Of a DNA stretch of 9,292 nucleotides, positions 1 to 7,559 are shown piece after piece. The stretch's first letter is position 1. Every line of letters starts with the position of its first letter. A program made the translations under genes and the position numbers. The stretch is from Opitutia bacterium. GTDB lineage: Bacteria; Verrucomicrobiota; Verrucomicrobiae; Opitutales; UBA953. Location: assembly GCA_947488485.1 (NCBI GenBank), contig CANKZO010000078.1, forward strand, positions 1 to 9,292, read 5' to 3'. Under the pieces are notes generated by a model that was not told the origin of the DNA, searched no databases, and saw only the letters and a list, made by a program, of their open reading frames with translations.

Positions 1-657
1 CTCGTCGCCCTCAAGGGCGCGAAGATCCAGTATATCACCGTCCAGAACTGGTCCGCCAACGTCTTCAACCTCGTGACGAAGCGCGGCGTGGCCGAAGAGG
101 ACGCCGAAGTCCGCTGGATCGATTGCAACATCGGTTCCCGCCTGACGATGAAGTATCCCGGCGTGGTCCTGCGCGGCAAGCGCGCCCGCGGCGAGGTCCT
201 CTCCATCGCCTTGGCCAACGACGGCCAGCACCAGGACACCGGCGCGAAGATGATCCACGCAGCTGACGACACGACCTCGAACATCATCGCGAAGTCCATC
301 TCCGTCGGCGAAGGCCGTTCGACCTACCGCGGCCTGGTCCATATCCCGAAGACCCTCTCGAACTGCCGTAACAACACCGAGTGCGACGCCCTGCTCATCA
401 ACGAGCACAGCCGCACCGACACCTACCCGGCGATCTCCGTCCGTGGCCGCAAGAACTCGGTTCAGCACGAAGCGAGCGTCTCCAAGGTCTCGGCCGAGCA
501 GATCTTCTACATGATGCAGCGCGGCCTGTCCGAAGGCGAAGCGATGTCCCTCGCCGTGAACGGCTTCGTCAACGACCTGGTGAAGGAATTCCCGATGGAA
601 TACTCCGTCGAGCTGAAACGCCTGATCGAACTGCAGATGGAAGGATCCGTCGGATGA
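1..657 (+). CDS. sufB: SufB, Fe-S cluster assembly scaffold subunit (5' truncated)
   Basis: C-terminal 218 residues of SufB, the scaffold subunit of the cytoplasmic SufBCD complex that assembles [Fe-S] clusters; frame 1 is open from base 1, so the start lies upstream (the family is about 470 residues). The sequence enters at a YITVQNW / NLVTKRG stretch typical of the SufB beta-helix core. It continues through [10 protein letters not shown], whose Cys (codon 382-384) aligns with the essential E. coli SufB Cys405, and VQHEASVSK, whose Glu (codon 469-471) matches Glu434. It ends in the SufB-type tail MEGSVG. The stop overlaps the sufD start as ATGA at 654-657, so the two are probably translationally coupled. 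SufC (ATPase) is not between sufB and sufD, so I infer it is upstream. Motif assignments rest on family knowledge; identity is very secure. Confidence 0.97.
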   Translation, partial: LVALKGAKIQYITVQNWSANVFNLVTKRGVAEEDAEVRWIDCNIGSRLTMKYPGVVLRGKRARGEVLSIALANDGQHQDTGAKMIHAADDTTSNIIAKSISVGEGRSTYRGLVHIPKTLSNCRNNTECDALLINEHSRTDTYPAISVRGRKNSVQHEASVSKVSAEQIFYMMQRGLSEGEAMSLAVNGFVNDLVKEFPMEYSVELKRLIELQMEGSVG

Positions 658-1979
658 ACGCCGTCGCCTCCGCTCCCGCCGGCGTCCTCGACGTCGCCCT
701 GCAGTCCGCCGAGACCGCGCACTTCCGCGCGCAGGATTGGTTCGCCGTCCTGCGTCAGCAGGGCTGGCACACCTTCCAGTCACTGCCGATGCCCACGCGC
801 GACAACGAGAAGTGGCGCTTCTCCGATGCCCGCACGCTCTCGCTCGACGGCTACGCGCCTGCGCCGGCCCCGACCGCCGCCCAGGCCGCCGATCTCATCG
901 CGCGCTCGCGCCTGATCGCCGACGCCGCGGGACTCATCGTCCACGTCGACGGCCATTGCGTGCTGAAGCCGACGCTCTCCGCCGAGCTCGTCGCCCAAGG
1001 CGTGGTCTTCGAATCCCTCGAGGACGCCGTCCGCACCCGTCCTACCCTGCTCCAGGAACACCTCCTGAAGCACCCCGTGCTCCTCGGCGGCGATAAGTTC
1101 GCCGCACTCCACCGCGCGTGGCTCCGCGCCGGCTACGTCCTCCACGTCCCCAAGGGCGTCGAGGTGAAGCAGCCCTTCGTCTCCGTCACCTGGACGCTCA
1201 CCGACGGCGTCGCGGTCTTCCCGCACGCCCTCATCATCGCCGGCGAACGCGCCAAGGCCGACCTCCACGACTTCCACCTCGCCGCCAAGGCCGACCAGCG
1301 CGCCCTCGCGATCTCCGCCGCCGACATCCATGCCGGCACGGGCTCGCAGGTCCGCCGCCTCGCCGTCCAGGCCTGGGGTTCCGCCACGCAGTCCTTCCAG
1401 GTCGACAACACCTGCGGCGGCCGCGACGCGGTCATCAGCTCCGTCAACGCCGCCGTCGGTTCCCGTCGCGCGCGGCTGGAGAATTGCGTGCGCATCGACG
1501 GCCCCGGCGCCGACGTCAGCCTCTTTGGTATCTCGGTGGCCACGGGCGAACAGGAGTTCGACCAACGCACCCTGCAGATCCACGCCGCCGGCCACGCGAA
1601 GTCGGACCTGCTCTTCAAGAACGCCCTGCTCGGCAAGGCGCGCACGATCTTCTCGGGCCTCATCAAGGTCGCCCCGGACGCCCAGCGCACCGACGCCTAC
1701 CAGACCAACCGCAACCTCCTGCTCTCGCCGGACGCCGAAGCGGATTCGCTTCCGGGCCTCGAGATCGAAGCCAATGACGTGAAGTGCTCGCACGGCGCGA
1801 CGACCGGCCAGATCGACCCCGCAGAACTCTTCTACCTGCGCGCCCGCGGCATCCCGCTCGCCGTCGCCCAGGAACTGCTAGCGCAGGGCTTCCTCGAGGA
1901 AATCCTCGCCAAGGTCGGCCACGAAGAGGCCAGCGCCGCGGTGCGCGAGATGCTCCGCCTCAAATTCCACCAAGCCTGA
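654..1979 (+). CDS. sufD: SufD, Fe-S cluster assembly subunit
   Basis: 441-residue SufD, partner of SufB in the SufBC2D complex, close to the E. coli length of 423. I chose the ATG at 654, which overlaps the sufB stop (ATGA), because GGAAGG at 639-644 lies 9 nt upstream and gives a good ribosome-binding site. The same frame stays open upstream to 381, but that part lies inside sufB. The N-terminal half is the variable helical domain ([10 protein letters not shown] near the start). The C-terminal half is the conserved core ending in [11 protein letters not shown], where His380 matches the functionally important E. coli SufD His360, followed by FYLRARGIP and [10 protein letters not shown]. The CSHGATTG motif also occurs in SufB, but the short length, diverged N-terminus and position right after a genuine sufB make SufD the clear choice. 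sufT follows after 2 nt, so all three are probably co-transcribed. Confidence 0.96.
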   Translation: MNAVASAPAGVLDVALQSAETAHFRAQDWFAVLRQQGWHTFQSLPMPTRDNEKWRFSDARTLSLDGYAPAPAPTAAQAADLIARSRLIADAAGLIVHVDGHCVLKPTLSAELVAQGVVFESLEDAVRTRPTLLQEHLLKHPVLLGGDKFAALHRAWLRAGYVLHVPKGVEVKQPFVSVTWTLTDGVAVFPHALIIAGERAKADLHDFHLAAKADQRALAISAADIHAGTGSQVRRLAVQAWGSATQSFQVDNTCGGRDAVISSVNAAVGSRRARLENCVRIDGPGADVSLFGISVATGEQEFDQRTLQIHAAGHAKSDLLFKNALLGKARTIFSGLIKVAPDAQRTDAYQTNRNLLLSPDAEADSLPGLEIEANDVKCSHGATTGQIDPAELFYLRARGIPLAVAQELLAQGFLEEILAKVGHEEASAAVREMLRLKFHQA

Positions 1980-1981
1980 AC

Positions 1982-2608
<627 letters not shown>

Positions 2609-2659
2609 TTCAGGCCTAGGGCCAGAGCCAGGGCTCGGGCTAGAAAATGCTCCTAACAT

Positions 2660-2688
2660 CGTCCGCCACCCGGCGGACGTTCTGTTTT
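2660..2688 (+). terminator. Rho-independent terminator after sufT
   Basis: A perfect 8-bp GC-rich stem, CGTCCGCC (2660-2667) with GGCGGACG (2672-2679), closes a 4-nt ACCC loop. It is followed by the U-rich but interrupted tract TTCTGTTTT (2680-2688). It lies 51 nt after the sufT stop and probably ends the suf operon. Confidence 0.75.
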
Positions 2689-2701
2689 CCAACATTACCT
2701 A

Positions 2702-2729
2702 CCCCTACCCCTGCCCCCACCCCTACCCC
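2702..2729 (-). other. Potential G-quadruplex tract (minus strand)
   Basis: The + strand has five runs of 4-5 C (2702-2705, 2708-2711, 2714-2718, 2720-2723, 2726-2729) separated by only 1-2 nt. The minus strand therefore carries five G4-5 runs with very short loops, a canonical G-quadruplex pattern; the + strand could form an i-motif. It lies 80-107 nt before the start of the sugar dehydrogenase gene. This is a structural prediction from sequence only. Confidence 0.5.
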
Positions 2730-2808
2730 TTGCTCTCTGCCCACTTGCCCTTGGGCCTGTTTTCCTAACCTTACGGGAACCCCCATCATTCCCCAAGGTC
2801 ACCCTCCC

Positions 2809-5496
2809 ATGGCTTCTACCCCCGTCCGCCTCCTCTCCCTCCTCGGCGCCGCCCTGCTGGCCGCCGCCCCGGCCGCCCGCGCCGCCGACGCCTTGCCTGA
2901 GGACGTGCGCTTCCAGACCGAGACGCTGCTCACCGGCCTCCCGCAGCCGATGCACCTCGAGTTCGCACCCGACGGCCGTCTCTGGTTCAACGAATACGCC
3001 GGCGCCCTCAAGATCTACGACCCGAAGACCAAGCGCGTGAAGCTCGTCGCCGAGATGGAGATCTTCAAGTCGCAGGAGAACGGCTTCCTGGCCTTCGCCC
3101 TCGATCCGAAGTTCGCGCAGAACGGCTGGATCTACCTGATCTACTCGCCCGTCGGTTTCGACGGCCAATACCTCTCCCGCTTCCAGGTGAAGGACGACCA
3201 GCTCGTCGCCGGCAGCGAGAAGCTCATCCTGAAATATGAAGAACAGCGCCTGCAGTGCTGCCACCACGGCGCGACGCTGAAGTTCGGCCCGGACGGCTGC
3301 CTGTATTTCTCGACCGGCGACAACACCAGCCCGTTCGGCGACAGCAAGGGCTACGCCCCGCTCGACCAGCGCCCCGGCAAGGAGCCGTGGGACGGCCAGC
3401 GCACTTCCGCCAACACCAACACCCTCGTCGGCAAGGTGAACCGCATCCGCGTGCATGATGACGCGACCTACAGCATCCCGGAAGGCAACCTCTTCAAGCC
3501 CGGCACGCCCAAGACCCGCCCCGAGATCTTCGCGATGGGCACGCGCAATCCGTGGCGCCTGAGCATCGACCCGAAGACCGGCTACGTCTACTGGGGCGAA
3601 GTCGGCCCCGACGCGCGCGTCGACGGCCCCCGCGGCTCCCGCGGTTACGACGAGATCAACCAGGCGAAGAAGGCCGGCAACCACGGCTACCCGCTCTTCG
3701 TCGGCAACAACTTCCCTTACGCGGAATATGACTACGCGACCGAGAAGGTCGGCGCGCTGTTCGATCCGAAGGCCCCGCTCAACAAGAGCCGCAACAACAC
3801 CGGCCTCGTCGAACTCCCGCCCGCCGTCCCCGCCTTCATCTACTGGCCCTACGCGGTCTCCGAACAGTGGCCGGAACTCGGCGAAGGCGGCCGCACCGCC
3901 TGCGCGGGCCCGGTCTTCTACTGGCAGGAGTCTTACGATAAGACCAATGGCTTCCCGAAGCACTTCGACCGCTCCCTGCTCTTCTGGGATTGGCAGCGCC
4001 CGTTCATCAAGTGGGCCCGCCTCGACGCGAACTCCGACCTCAAGGGCCTCGAAGCCTTCGCGCCCACGGCCTTCGTGGCCGCCAACACCGACGAACAGCG
4101 CAAGAAGCAGCAGGCCCTCATCGACAACGGCGCGACGATCCTCCGTCGCCCGGTCGACGCGACCTTCGGTCCGGACGGCTGCCTCTACCTGCTCGACTAC
4201 GGCGATACCTGGGGCGTCAACCCGGACTCGGCCCTGCTGAAGATCTCTTACGTGCGCGGCAACCTCCAGCCGATCGCCAAGCTCGCCGTCTCGACCCCGG
4301 CCGGCCCGTCACCGCTCAAGACCACGCTCTCCGCCAAGGGCTCGCGTGACCTCGACGGCGGCAAGCTGAGCTACGCCTGGAAACTGCAGCCCGGCGACAA
4401 GCAGCTCGGTGAAGGCGAAGAGCTCACCGTGGCCCTCGAGACCGCGGGCAACTTCAACGTCGTACTCACCGTCACCGACGGCCAGGGCGGCTCCGTGACG
4501 CGCGCGACCCCCGTCGTCGTCGGCAATACCATGCCGACCGTCCGCTTCCTCGCCCCGCAGGACGGCGACTTCTTCACGCCTGGCAAGCCGCTCGACTTCA
4601 AGGTCGCCGCGCAGGATGTCGAAGACGGCACCTCCGAAGCCAAGCCCGCCGAATTCGCCGCGCGCACGCTGGTGACCTCCGCCTTCCTTCCCGCCGACGG
4701 CAAGGCCGTGGCGGTCGACCCGGGCCTCTCGCTGATGCGCCAGAGCGACTGTTTCAACTGCCACGCCGTGGAGACGCAGCTCGTCGGCCCGTCGTTCGTC
4801 GCCATCGCCGACAAATACCGCAAGCAGCCCGGCGCCGATGACCTCCTCAACAAGAAGGTCCGCCTCGGCGGTAGCGGCGTCTGGGGCCAGATCCCGATGC
4901 TCGCCCACCCGCAGCACACCGAGGACGAAGTCGCCATCATGCTTCGCTGGATGCTCTCCCTTGAAAAGGGCAAGGGTGGCCCGACCCTCACCCGCGGCCT
5001 CGAAGGCCAGCTGACCGCGCCGAAGGACAACAAGCCCGGCACCCTGCTCCTCGAAGCCGTCGTCACCGACGCTGGCGCCGGCGCCGCGGGACCGCTGACC
5101 GGCAAGGGTCTCGTCCGCCTCCGCCACCGTCGCGTCGAAGCCGAGACCGCCGAGATCACCGGCGGCAAGAACACCGGCAAGGCCGTCGGCTCCACCAATC
5201 ACGGCGCCACGCTCAAGTTCGCCAACCTGAACCTCGCCGACACCAAGGCCATCAAGATCAACGCCTCGTCCGGCGGCGGCGCCAAGGGCAGCCAGATCGA
5301 AGTCCGCCTGGATTCCCCGACCGGCCCGATCGTCGCGACCGTCGACATCGCCCATACCGGCGACTGGGGTAAGTTCATGGAGAACAAGGCCAAGCTCACG
5401 CCCACGCCCGGCCGCCACGACGTCTATCTCGTCCTGACCAACCCCAAGAAGGGCGGCGGGCTCATGAACGTCGACTGGGTCGAGTTCAGCCAATAA
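2809..5496 (+). CDS. Secreted PQQ-type sugar dehydrogenase, PKD + cytochrome c + CBM6-like
   Basis: 895-residue exported multidomain oxidoreductase. Residues 1-25 are a signal peptide (LLSLLGAALLAAA core, cleavage after ARA). Residues about 35-486 match the glucose/sorbosone dehydrogenase beta-propeller: LEFAPDGRLWF, LAFALDPKF, CCHHGATLKFGPDGCLYFST, and GTRNPWRLSID. His152/153 is the likely counterpart of the catalytic His of soluble PQQ glucose dehydrogenase; Arg246-Asn247 match its PQQ-contacting Arg-Asn. Residues about 488-571 are a PKD domain. A class I cytochrome domain follows, with heme site C648-F-N-C651-H652 and probable axial Met697 (IPMLAHP). Residues about 776-895 resemble CBM6 (VEAE start, NVDWVEF end). 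The likely role is oxidising a sugar or sugar-derived substrate outside the cytoplasm and passing electrons to the attached heme. I start at ATG 2809 because the signal peptide begins there, with a weak AAGG 10 nt upstream; the open frame back to 2647 crosses low-complexity spacer. Substrate unknown. Confidence 0.9.
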   Translation: MASTPVRLLSLLGAALLAAAPAARAADALPEDVRFQTETLLTGLPQPMHLEFAPDGRLWFNEYAGALKIYDPKTKRVKLVAEMEIFKSQENGFLAFALDPKFAQNGWIYLIYSPVGFDGQYLSRFQVKDDQLVAGSEKLILKYEEQRLQCCHHGATLKFGPDGCLYFSTGDNTSPFGDSKGYAPLDQRPGKEPWDGQRTSANTNTLVGKVNRIRVHDDATYSIPEGNLFKPGTPKTRPEIFAMGTRNPWRLSIDPKTGYVYWGEVGPDARVDGPRGSRGYDEINQAKKAGNHGYPLFVGNNFPYAEYDYATEKVGALFDPKAPLNKSRNNTGLVELPPAVPAFIYWPYAVSEQWPELGEGGRTACAGPVFYWQESYDKTNGFPKHFDRSLLFWDWQRPFIKWARLDANSDLKGLEAFAPTAFVAANTDEQRKKQQALIDNGATILRRPVDATFGPDGCLYLLDYGDTWGVNPDSALLKISYVRGNLQPIAKLAVSTPAGPSPLKTTLSAKGSRDLDGGKLSYAWKLQPGDKQLGEGEELTVALETAGNFNVVLTVTDGQGGSVTRATPVVVGNTMPTVRFLAPQDGDFFTPGKPLDFKVAAQDVEDGTSEAKPAEFAARTLVTSAFLPADGKAVAVDPGLSLMRQSDCFNCHAVETQLVGPSFVAIADKYRKQPGADDLLNKKVRLGGSGVWGQIPMLAHPQHTEDEVAIMLRWMLSLEKGKGGPTLTRGLEGQLTAPKDNKPGTLLLEAVVTDAGAGAAGPLTGKGLVRLRHRRVEAETAEITGGKNTGKAVGSTNHGATLKFANLNLADTKAIKINASSGGGAKGSQIEVRLDSPTGPIVATVDIAHTGDWGKFMENKAKLTPTPGRHDVYLVLTNPKKGGGLMNVDWVEFSQ

Positions 5497-5507
5497 GAAG
5501 CATCGTT

Positions 5508-5593
5508 CCGGGTGGCAGGTGGCGGCCTCAGGTTACGGGTGGCGGGCATAATGACCCTGCCACCTGCCACCCGGAGCCGCCACCTGCCACCCG
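5508..5593. repeat. Intergenic inverted-repeat element, three copies of a 15-bp G-rich motif
   Basis: CGGGTGGCAGGTGGC occurs once on the + strand (5509-5523) and twice on the minus strand (5559-5573 and 5579-5593, 20 nt apart). The first copy can pair perfectly with either minus-strand copy: 5508-5523 with 5559-5574 (16 bp), or 5509-5526 with 5576-5593 (18 bp). In the second case an inner 8-bp stem, 5536-5543 with 5566-5573, can nest inside. The element begins 11 nt after the preceding stop and ends 63 nt before hflX. No T tract follows, so it is not a classical Rho-independent terminator, though transcribed hairpins could still stop transcription or protect mRNA ends. Confidence 0.75.
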
Positions 5594-5656
5594 AATCTTA
5601 TCTCGCCTGACTAGGGGCGGTCGCCAAAGTTACCTTCCCCTTTTTATTTCCGCCAC

Positions 5657-6973
5657 GTGTCCGACGAATCCGAAGACAAAAAAGAAAAGCCGCTCGACCC
5701 TTTCGACCCTGAGGTCATCGCCCGCTCCAACCGCGCGATCCTGGTCGGACTGCAACGTCCGGACGATACGGCCGAAGAAGCCCAGATGCTGCTCGACGAA
5801 CTCCACGAACTCGTGGGCAATGTCGGCGTCGAGATCCGCGGTTCGATCATCGCCAAACTGCGCGAAGAGAATCCGCGCACGCTCGTCGGCTCGGGCAAGC
5901 TCGAGGAGATCGCCCAGCTGGCCCGCGACAAGGAATGCGGCCTCATCATCTTCGACGACGAGCTCACGCCGGCCCAACAGCGCAACTGGGAGAAGGACGC
6001 CAAACTGCGCGCCATCGACCGGCAGGAGATCATCCTCGATATCTTCATCACCCGGGCGAAGACCCGCGAGGCCGTCCTCCAGGTCGAACTCGCCGCGCTG
6101 CAGCAGATGCTGCCGCGCCTGAAGCGCCTCTGGTCCCACTTGGACCGCCAGCGCGGCGGTGGCACGATGCAGCGCGACGCCGGCGAGACCCAGCTGGAGA
6201 TGGACCAGCGCAAGATCCGCGACAAGATCGCCAAGGTCCGCCGCGACCTCGCGGAAGTCGTCGCCCAGCGCGCGACCCAGCGAAAGCAGCGTAAGCGCGT
6301 CCCGCTCCCGACCTTCTCGATCGTCGGCTACACCAACGCGGGCAAGTCCTCGCTCCTCAACAAGCTCACTGGCTCCGAGGTCCTCGCCGCGAACAAGCTC
6401 TTCGCCACGCTCGACCCGACCACCCGCCGCCTCGCCCTGCCCTCCGGCCGCGCCTTGCTGCTGACCGACACGGTGGGCTTTGTCCGCCGCCTCCCTCACC
6501 GTCTCGTCGAAGCCTTCAAGGCCACGCTCGAAGAAGCCGTGCAGGCCGACTTCCTGGTGCACGTCATCGACCTCGGTTCGCCCGAACGCGACAAGCACGC
6601 CGAGACGACCTTGCAGGTGCTGACCGAGATCGGCGCCGGCGACCGTCCGGTGATCACCGTCCTCAACAAGGCCGACCTCTGCGATGAGGTCGAGCGCGCC
6701 CAGGCCTTGGCCGCCTACCCGGACGCCAAGCTGATCAGCACCCGGACGGGGGAAGGCCTGCCGGCCCTGCTGCAACGCCTCGAGGAATGCGCCGCCAGCC
6801 GGGATGAGCATATGACCCTACTCATCCCCCACGACCAGTATGCGATGCTCTCCAAGCTGCACGCCGGGGCCACGATCATCCATTCCAAGGCCCTGGCCGA
6901 AGGAACGCGGGTGGAAGCCTTCATCCCGACCCGGATGCAGGAGGCCTGCCGGGTGTGGGCCGTCCGCGAATAG
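5657..6973 (+). CDS. hflX: HflX, ribosome-associated GTPase
   Basis: 438-residue HflX (E. coli 426), a GTPase that binds the large ribosomal subunit and splits stalled or hibernating ribosomes. The N-terminal HflX domain covers residues about 25-210 (RAILVGLQ, NPRTLVGSGKLEEI, LIIFDDELTPAQQRNWE, DRQEIILDIF). The G domain follows: P-loop G224-YTNAGKS-231, G3 D271-TVGF, G4 N337-KAD, then STRTGEGLPALL. The start is GTG at 5657, the only plausible initiator: the frame closes upstream at TAG 5612, and the next ATG, about 43 codons in, would cut into the conserved domain. No Shine-Dalgarno precedes it. The loop at residues 167-177 reads GGGTMQRDAGE, whereas typical HflX has a GxRGPGE form; the following TQLE is kept. 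It is flanked by spacers and unrelated genes, so it is probably transcribed alone. Confidence 0.95.
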   Translation: MSDESEDKKEKPLDPFDPEVIARSNRAILVGLQRPDDTAEEAQMLLDELHELVGNVGVEIRGSIIAKLREENPRTLVGSGKLEEIAQLARDKECGLIIFDDELTPAQQRNWEKDAKLRAIDRQEIILDIFITRAKTREAVLQVELAALQQMLPRLKRLWSHLDRQRGGGTMQRDAGETQLEMDQRKIRDKIAKVRRDLAEVVAQRATQRKQRKRVPLPTFSIVGYTNAGKSSLLNKLTGSEVLAANKLFATLDPTTRRLALPSGRALLLTDTVGFVRRLPHRLVEAFKATLEEAVQADFLVHVIDLGSPERDKHAETTLQVLTEIGAGDRPVITVLNKADLCDEVERAQALAAYPDAKLISTRTGEGLPALLQRLEECAASRDEHMTLLIPHDQYAMLSKLHAGATIIHSKALAEGTRVEAFIPTRMQEACRVWAVRE

Positions 6974-6981
6974 GCCACTTT

Positions 6982-7004
6982 TTGCTCCCCAGCGGGCAAC
7001 TTTT
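6982..7004 (+). terminator. Weak possible terminator after hflX
   Basis: TTGC (6982-6985) plus CC (6987-6988) can pair with GG (6994-6995) plus GCAA (6996-6999) around a CCAGC loop with one bulged T, followed by CTTTT. The stem is short and bulged, so this is a weak candidate for the end of hflX transcription. Confidence 0.25.
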
Positions 7005-7034
7005 CGCTTTGGCTGGTGTTACCTTAATACACCC

Positions 7035-7421
7035 ATGCGTACCCTCGCCCTCCTCACCCTCCTCTCCGCCTCCTCGGCTTTCGCCGCCGTCGACCACGAA
7101 GCCGCCTTCAAGGCCGACATCGCTCCGATCCTCGAAAAGAGCTGCGCTAACTGCCACGACCCGAAGAAGGCCAAGAACGGCAAGGTCAAATCCGGCTTCG
7201 ATTCCTCCAGCCTGAAGTCCATCGTCAAGGGCGGCAAGGAACTGGGCGAAGGCATCACCTGGGGCGACGTCTCCAAGAGCTCCCTCTACAAGACCATCAA
7301 CCTCTCCGCGACCAGCCCGGAAGACGACATGGCCATGCCCCCGAAGAAGTCCCACGAGAAGAACCCGCCCCTCACGAAGGAGCAGGTCGCCAAGATCAAG
7401 GCCTTCATCGAAGCCAAGTAA
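7035..7421 (+). CDS. Small secreted Planctomycete-type cytochrome c
   Basis: 128-residue exported monoheme cytochrome. Residues 1-17 are a signal peptide (LALLTLLSASSAFA, cleavage after AFA or one residue later). The mature part is one PSCyt1-like domain: FKADIAPILEKSCANCHDPK with heme site C37-A-N-C40-H41, a central GGKELGEGITWGDVSKSSLY block, then DDMAMPPKK with Met99 or Met101 as likely sixth heme ligand, and the closing LTKEQVAKIKAFIEAK helix. It would carry electrons in the periplasm. In Planctomycetota and Verrucomicrobiota this domain is often fused to DUF1549/DUF1553; here it stands alone. No Shine-Dalgarno precedes the ATG. A strong terminator 19 nt past the stop separates it from the next two cytochrome genes, so it is its own transcription unit. 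Partner and redox role unknown. Confidence 0.88.
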   Translation: MRTLALLTLLSASSAFAAVDHEAAFKADIAPILEKSCANCHDPKKAKNGKVKSGFDSSSLKSIVKGGKELGEGITWGDVSKSSLYKTINLSATSPEDDMAMPPKKSHEKNPPLTKEQVAKIKAFIEAK

Positions 7422-7440
7422 GCCTAACGGTTTACTGACG

Positions 7441-7471
7441 AAAAGCCCGCGGCAACCCGCGGGCTTTTTTT
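7441..7471 (+). terminator. Strong Rho-independent terminator
   Basis: A perfect 12-bp stem, AAAAGCCCGCGG (7441-7452) with CCGCGGGCTTTT (7457-7468), closes a 4-nt CAAC loop and is followed by Ts through 7471. The A-rich left flank means it could also act on the minus strand. It ends the 7035 gene 19 nt after its stop and insulates the downstream pair. Confidence 0.93.
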
Positions 7472-7509
7472 GTGTCTAAATAGGAAGGTCCTCCGCGCGT
7501 CGCTTGCGT

Positions 7510-7538
7510 TTGACCCCATCCCGAAGCGACTCCATATC
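7510..7538 (+). promoter_or_regulatory. Possible sigma70-type promoter for the 7560-8976 gene pair
   Basis: TTGACC (7510-7515, 5/6 to TTGACA) and CATATC (7533-7538, 3/6 to TATAAT) are separated by exactly 17 nt. They lie between a strong terminator and the ATG at 7560, where a new promoter is expected. The predicted leader would be only about 15 nt. The -10 match is weak. Confidence 0.4.
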
Positions 7539-7559
7539 ACCCAGACCCCTTTCCGCACC

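Larger units (their letters stand above)
2611..2759. repeat. Imperfect inverted-repeat element with period-6 G-rich arrays
   Basis: Starting 2 nt after the sufT stop, the + strand reads CAGGCC TAGGGC CAGAGC, then CAGGGC TCGGGC TAG (2611-2643), a degenerate hexamer array of consensus YAGGGC. After the terminator hairpin, 2700-2729 reads as hexamers TACCCC, TACCCC, TGCCCC, CACCCC, TACCCC, which is the same kind of unit on the minus strand (YRGGGG). The outer ends match imperfectly as inverted repeats: 2611-2625 (CAGGCCTAGGGCCAG) against the reverse complement of 2744-2759 (CAGGCCCAAGGGCAAG). No coding sequence was recognised here. It may be a REP-like or MITE-like intergenic element, or simply low-complexity DNA. 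Confidence 0.55.

Noticed and set aside
381..653. N-terminal extension of sufD inside sufB
   Set aside because: The frame is open, but the peptide is Arg/Pro-rich shadow sequence. The ATG at 654 has a good ribosome-binding site and gives a normal SufD length.
2611..2759. CRISPR-like array
   Set aside because: The repeat units are only 6 bp, contiguous and degenerate, with no spacers and no cas genes.
2647..2808. Extended start of the sugar dehydrogenase gene
   Set aside because: The extension crosses the terminator hairpin and C-rich hexamer tract and would bury the signal peptide. ATG 2809 places it at the N-terminus.
2695..5493. Long minus-strand open frames (2695-3963 and 4309-5493) opposite the sugar dehydrogenase gene
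   Set aside because: The translations are rich in Gly, Val, Glu, Asp and Arg, with no recognisable motifs, as expected for the antisense of high-GC, C-ending codons. The + strand gene is strongly supported.
5630..6811. Minus-strand 393-codon open frame opposite hflX
   Set aside because: It is a shadow of the hflX codon pattern; the + strand shows all GTPase motifs.
5629..7025. GTTACCTT shared upstream of hflX (5629-5636) and the 7035 gene (7018-7025) as a regulator site
   Set aside because: It is a single 8-mer pair at different distances from the starts (28 and 17 nt) with no dyad symmetry; chance cannot be excluded.
7470..7559. Upstream start for the DUF2231-cytochrome gene
   Set aside because: It would begin in the T tract of a strong terminator and overlap the likely promoter; ATG 7560 fits the membrane topology.
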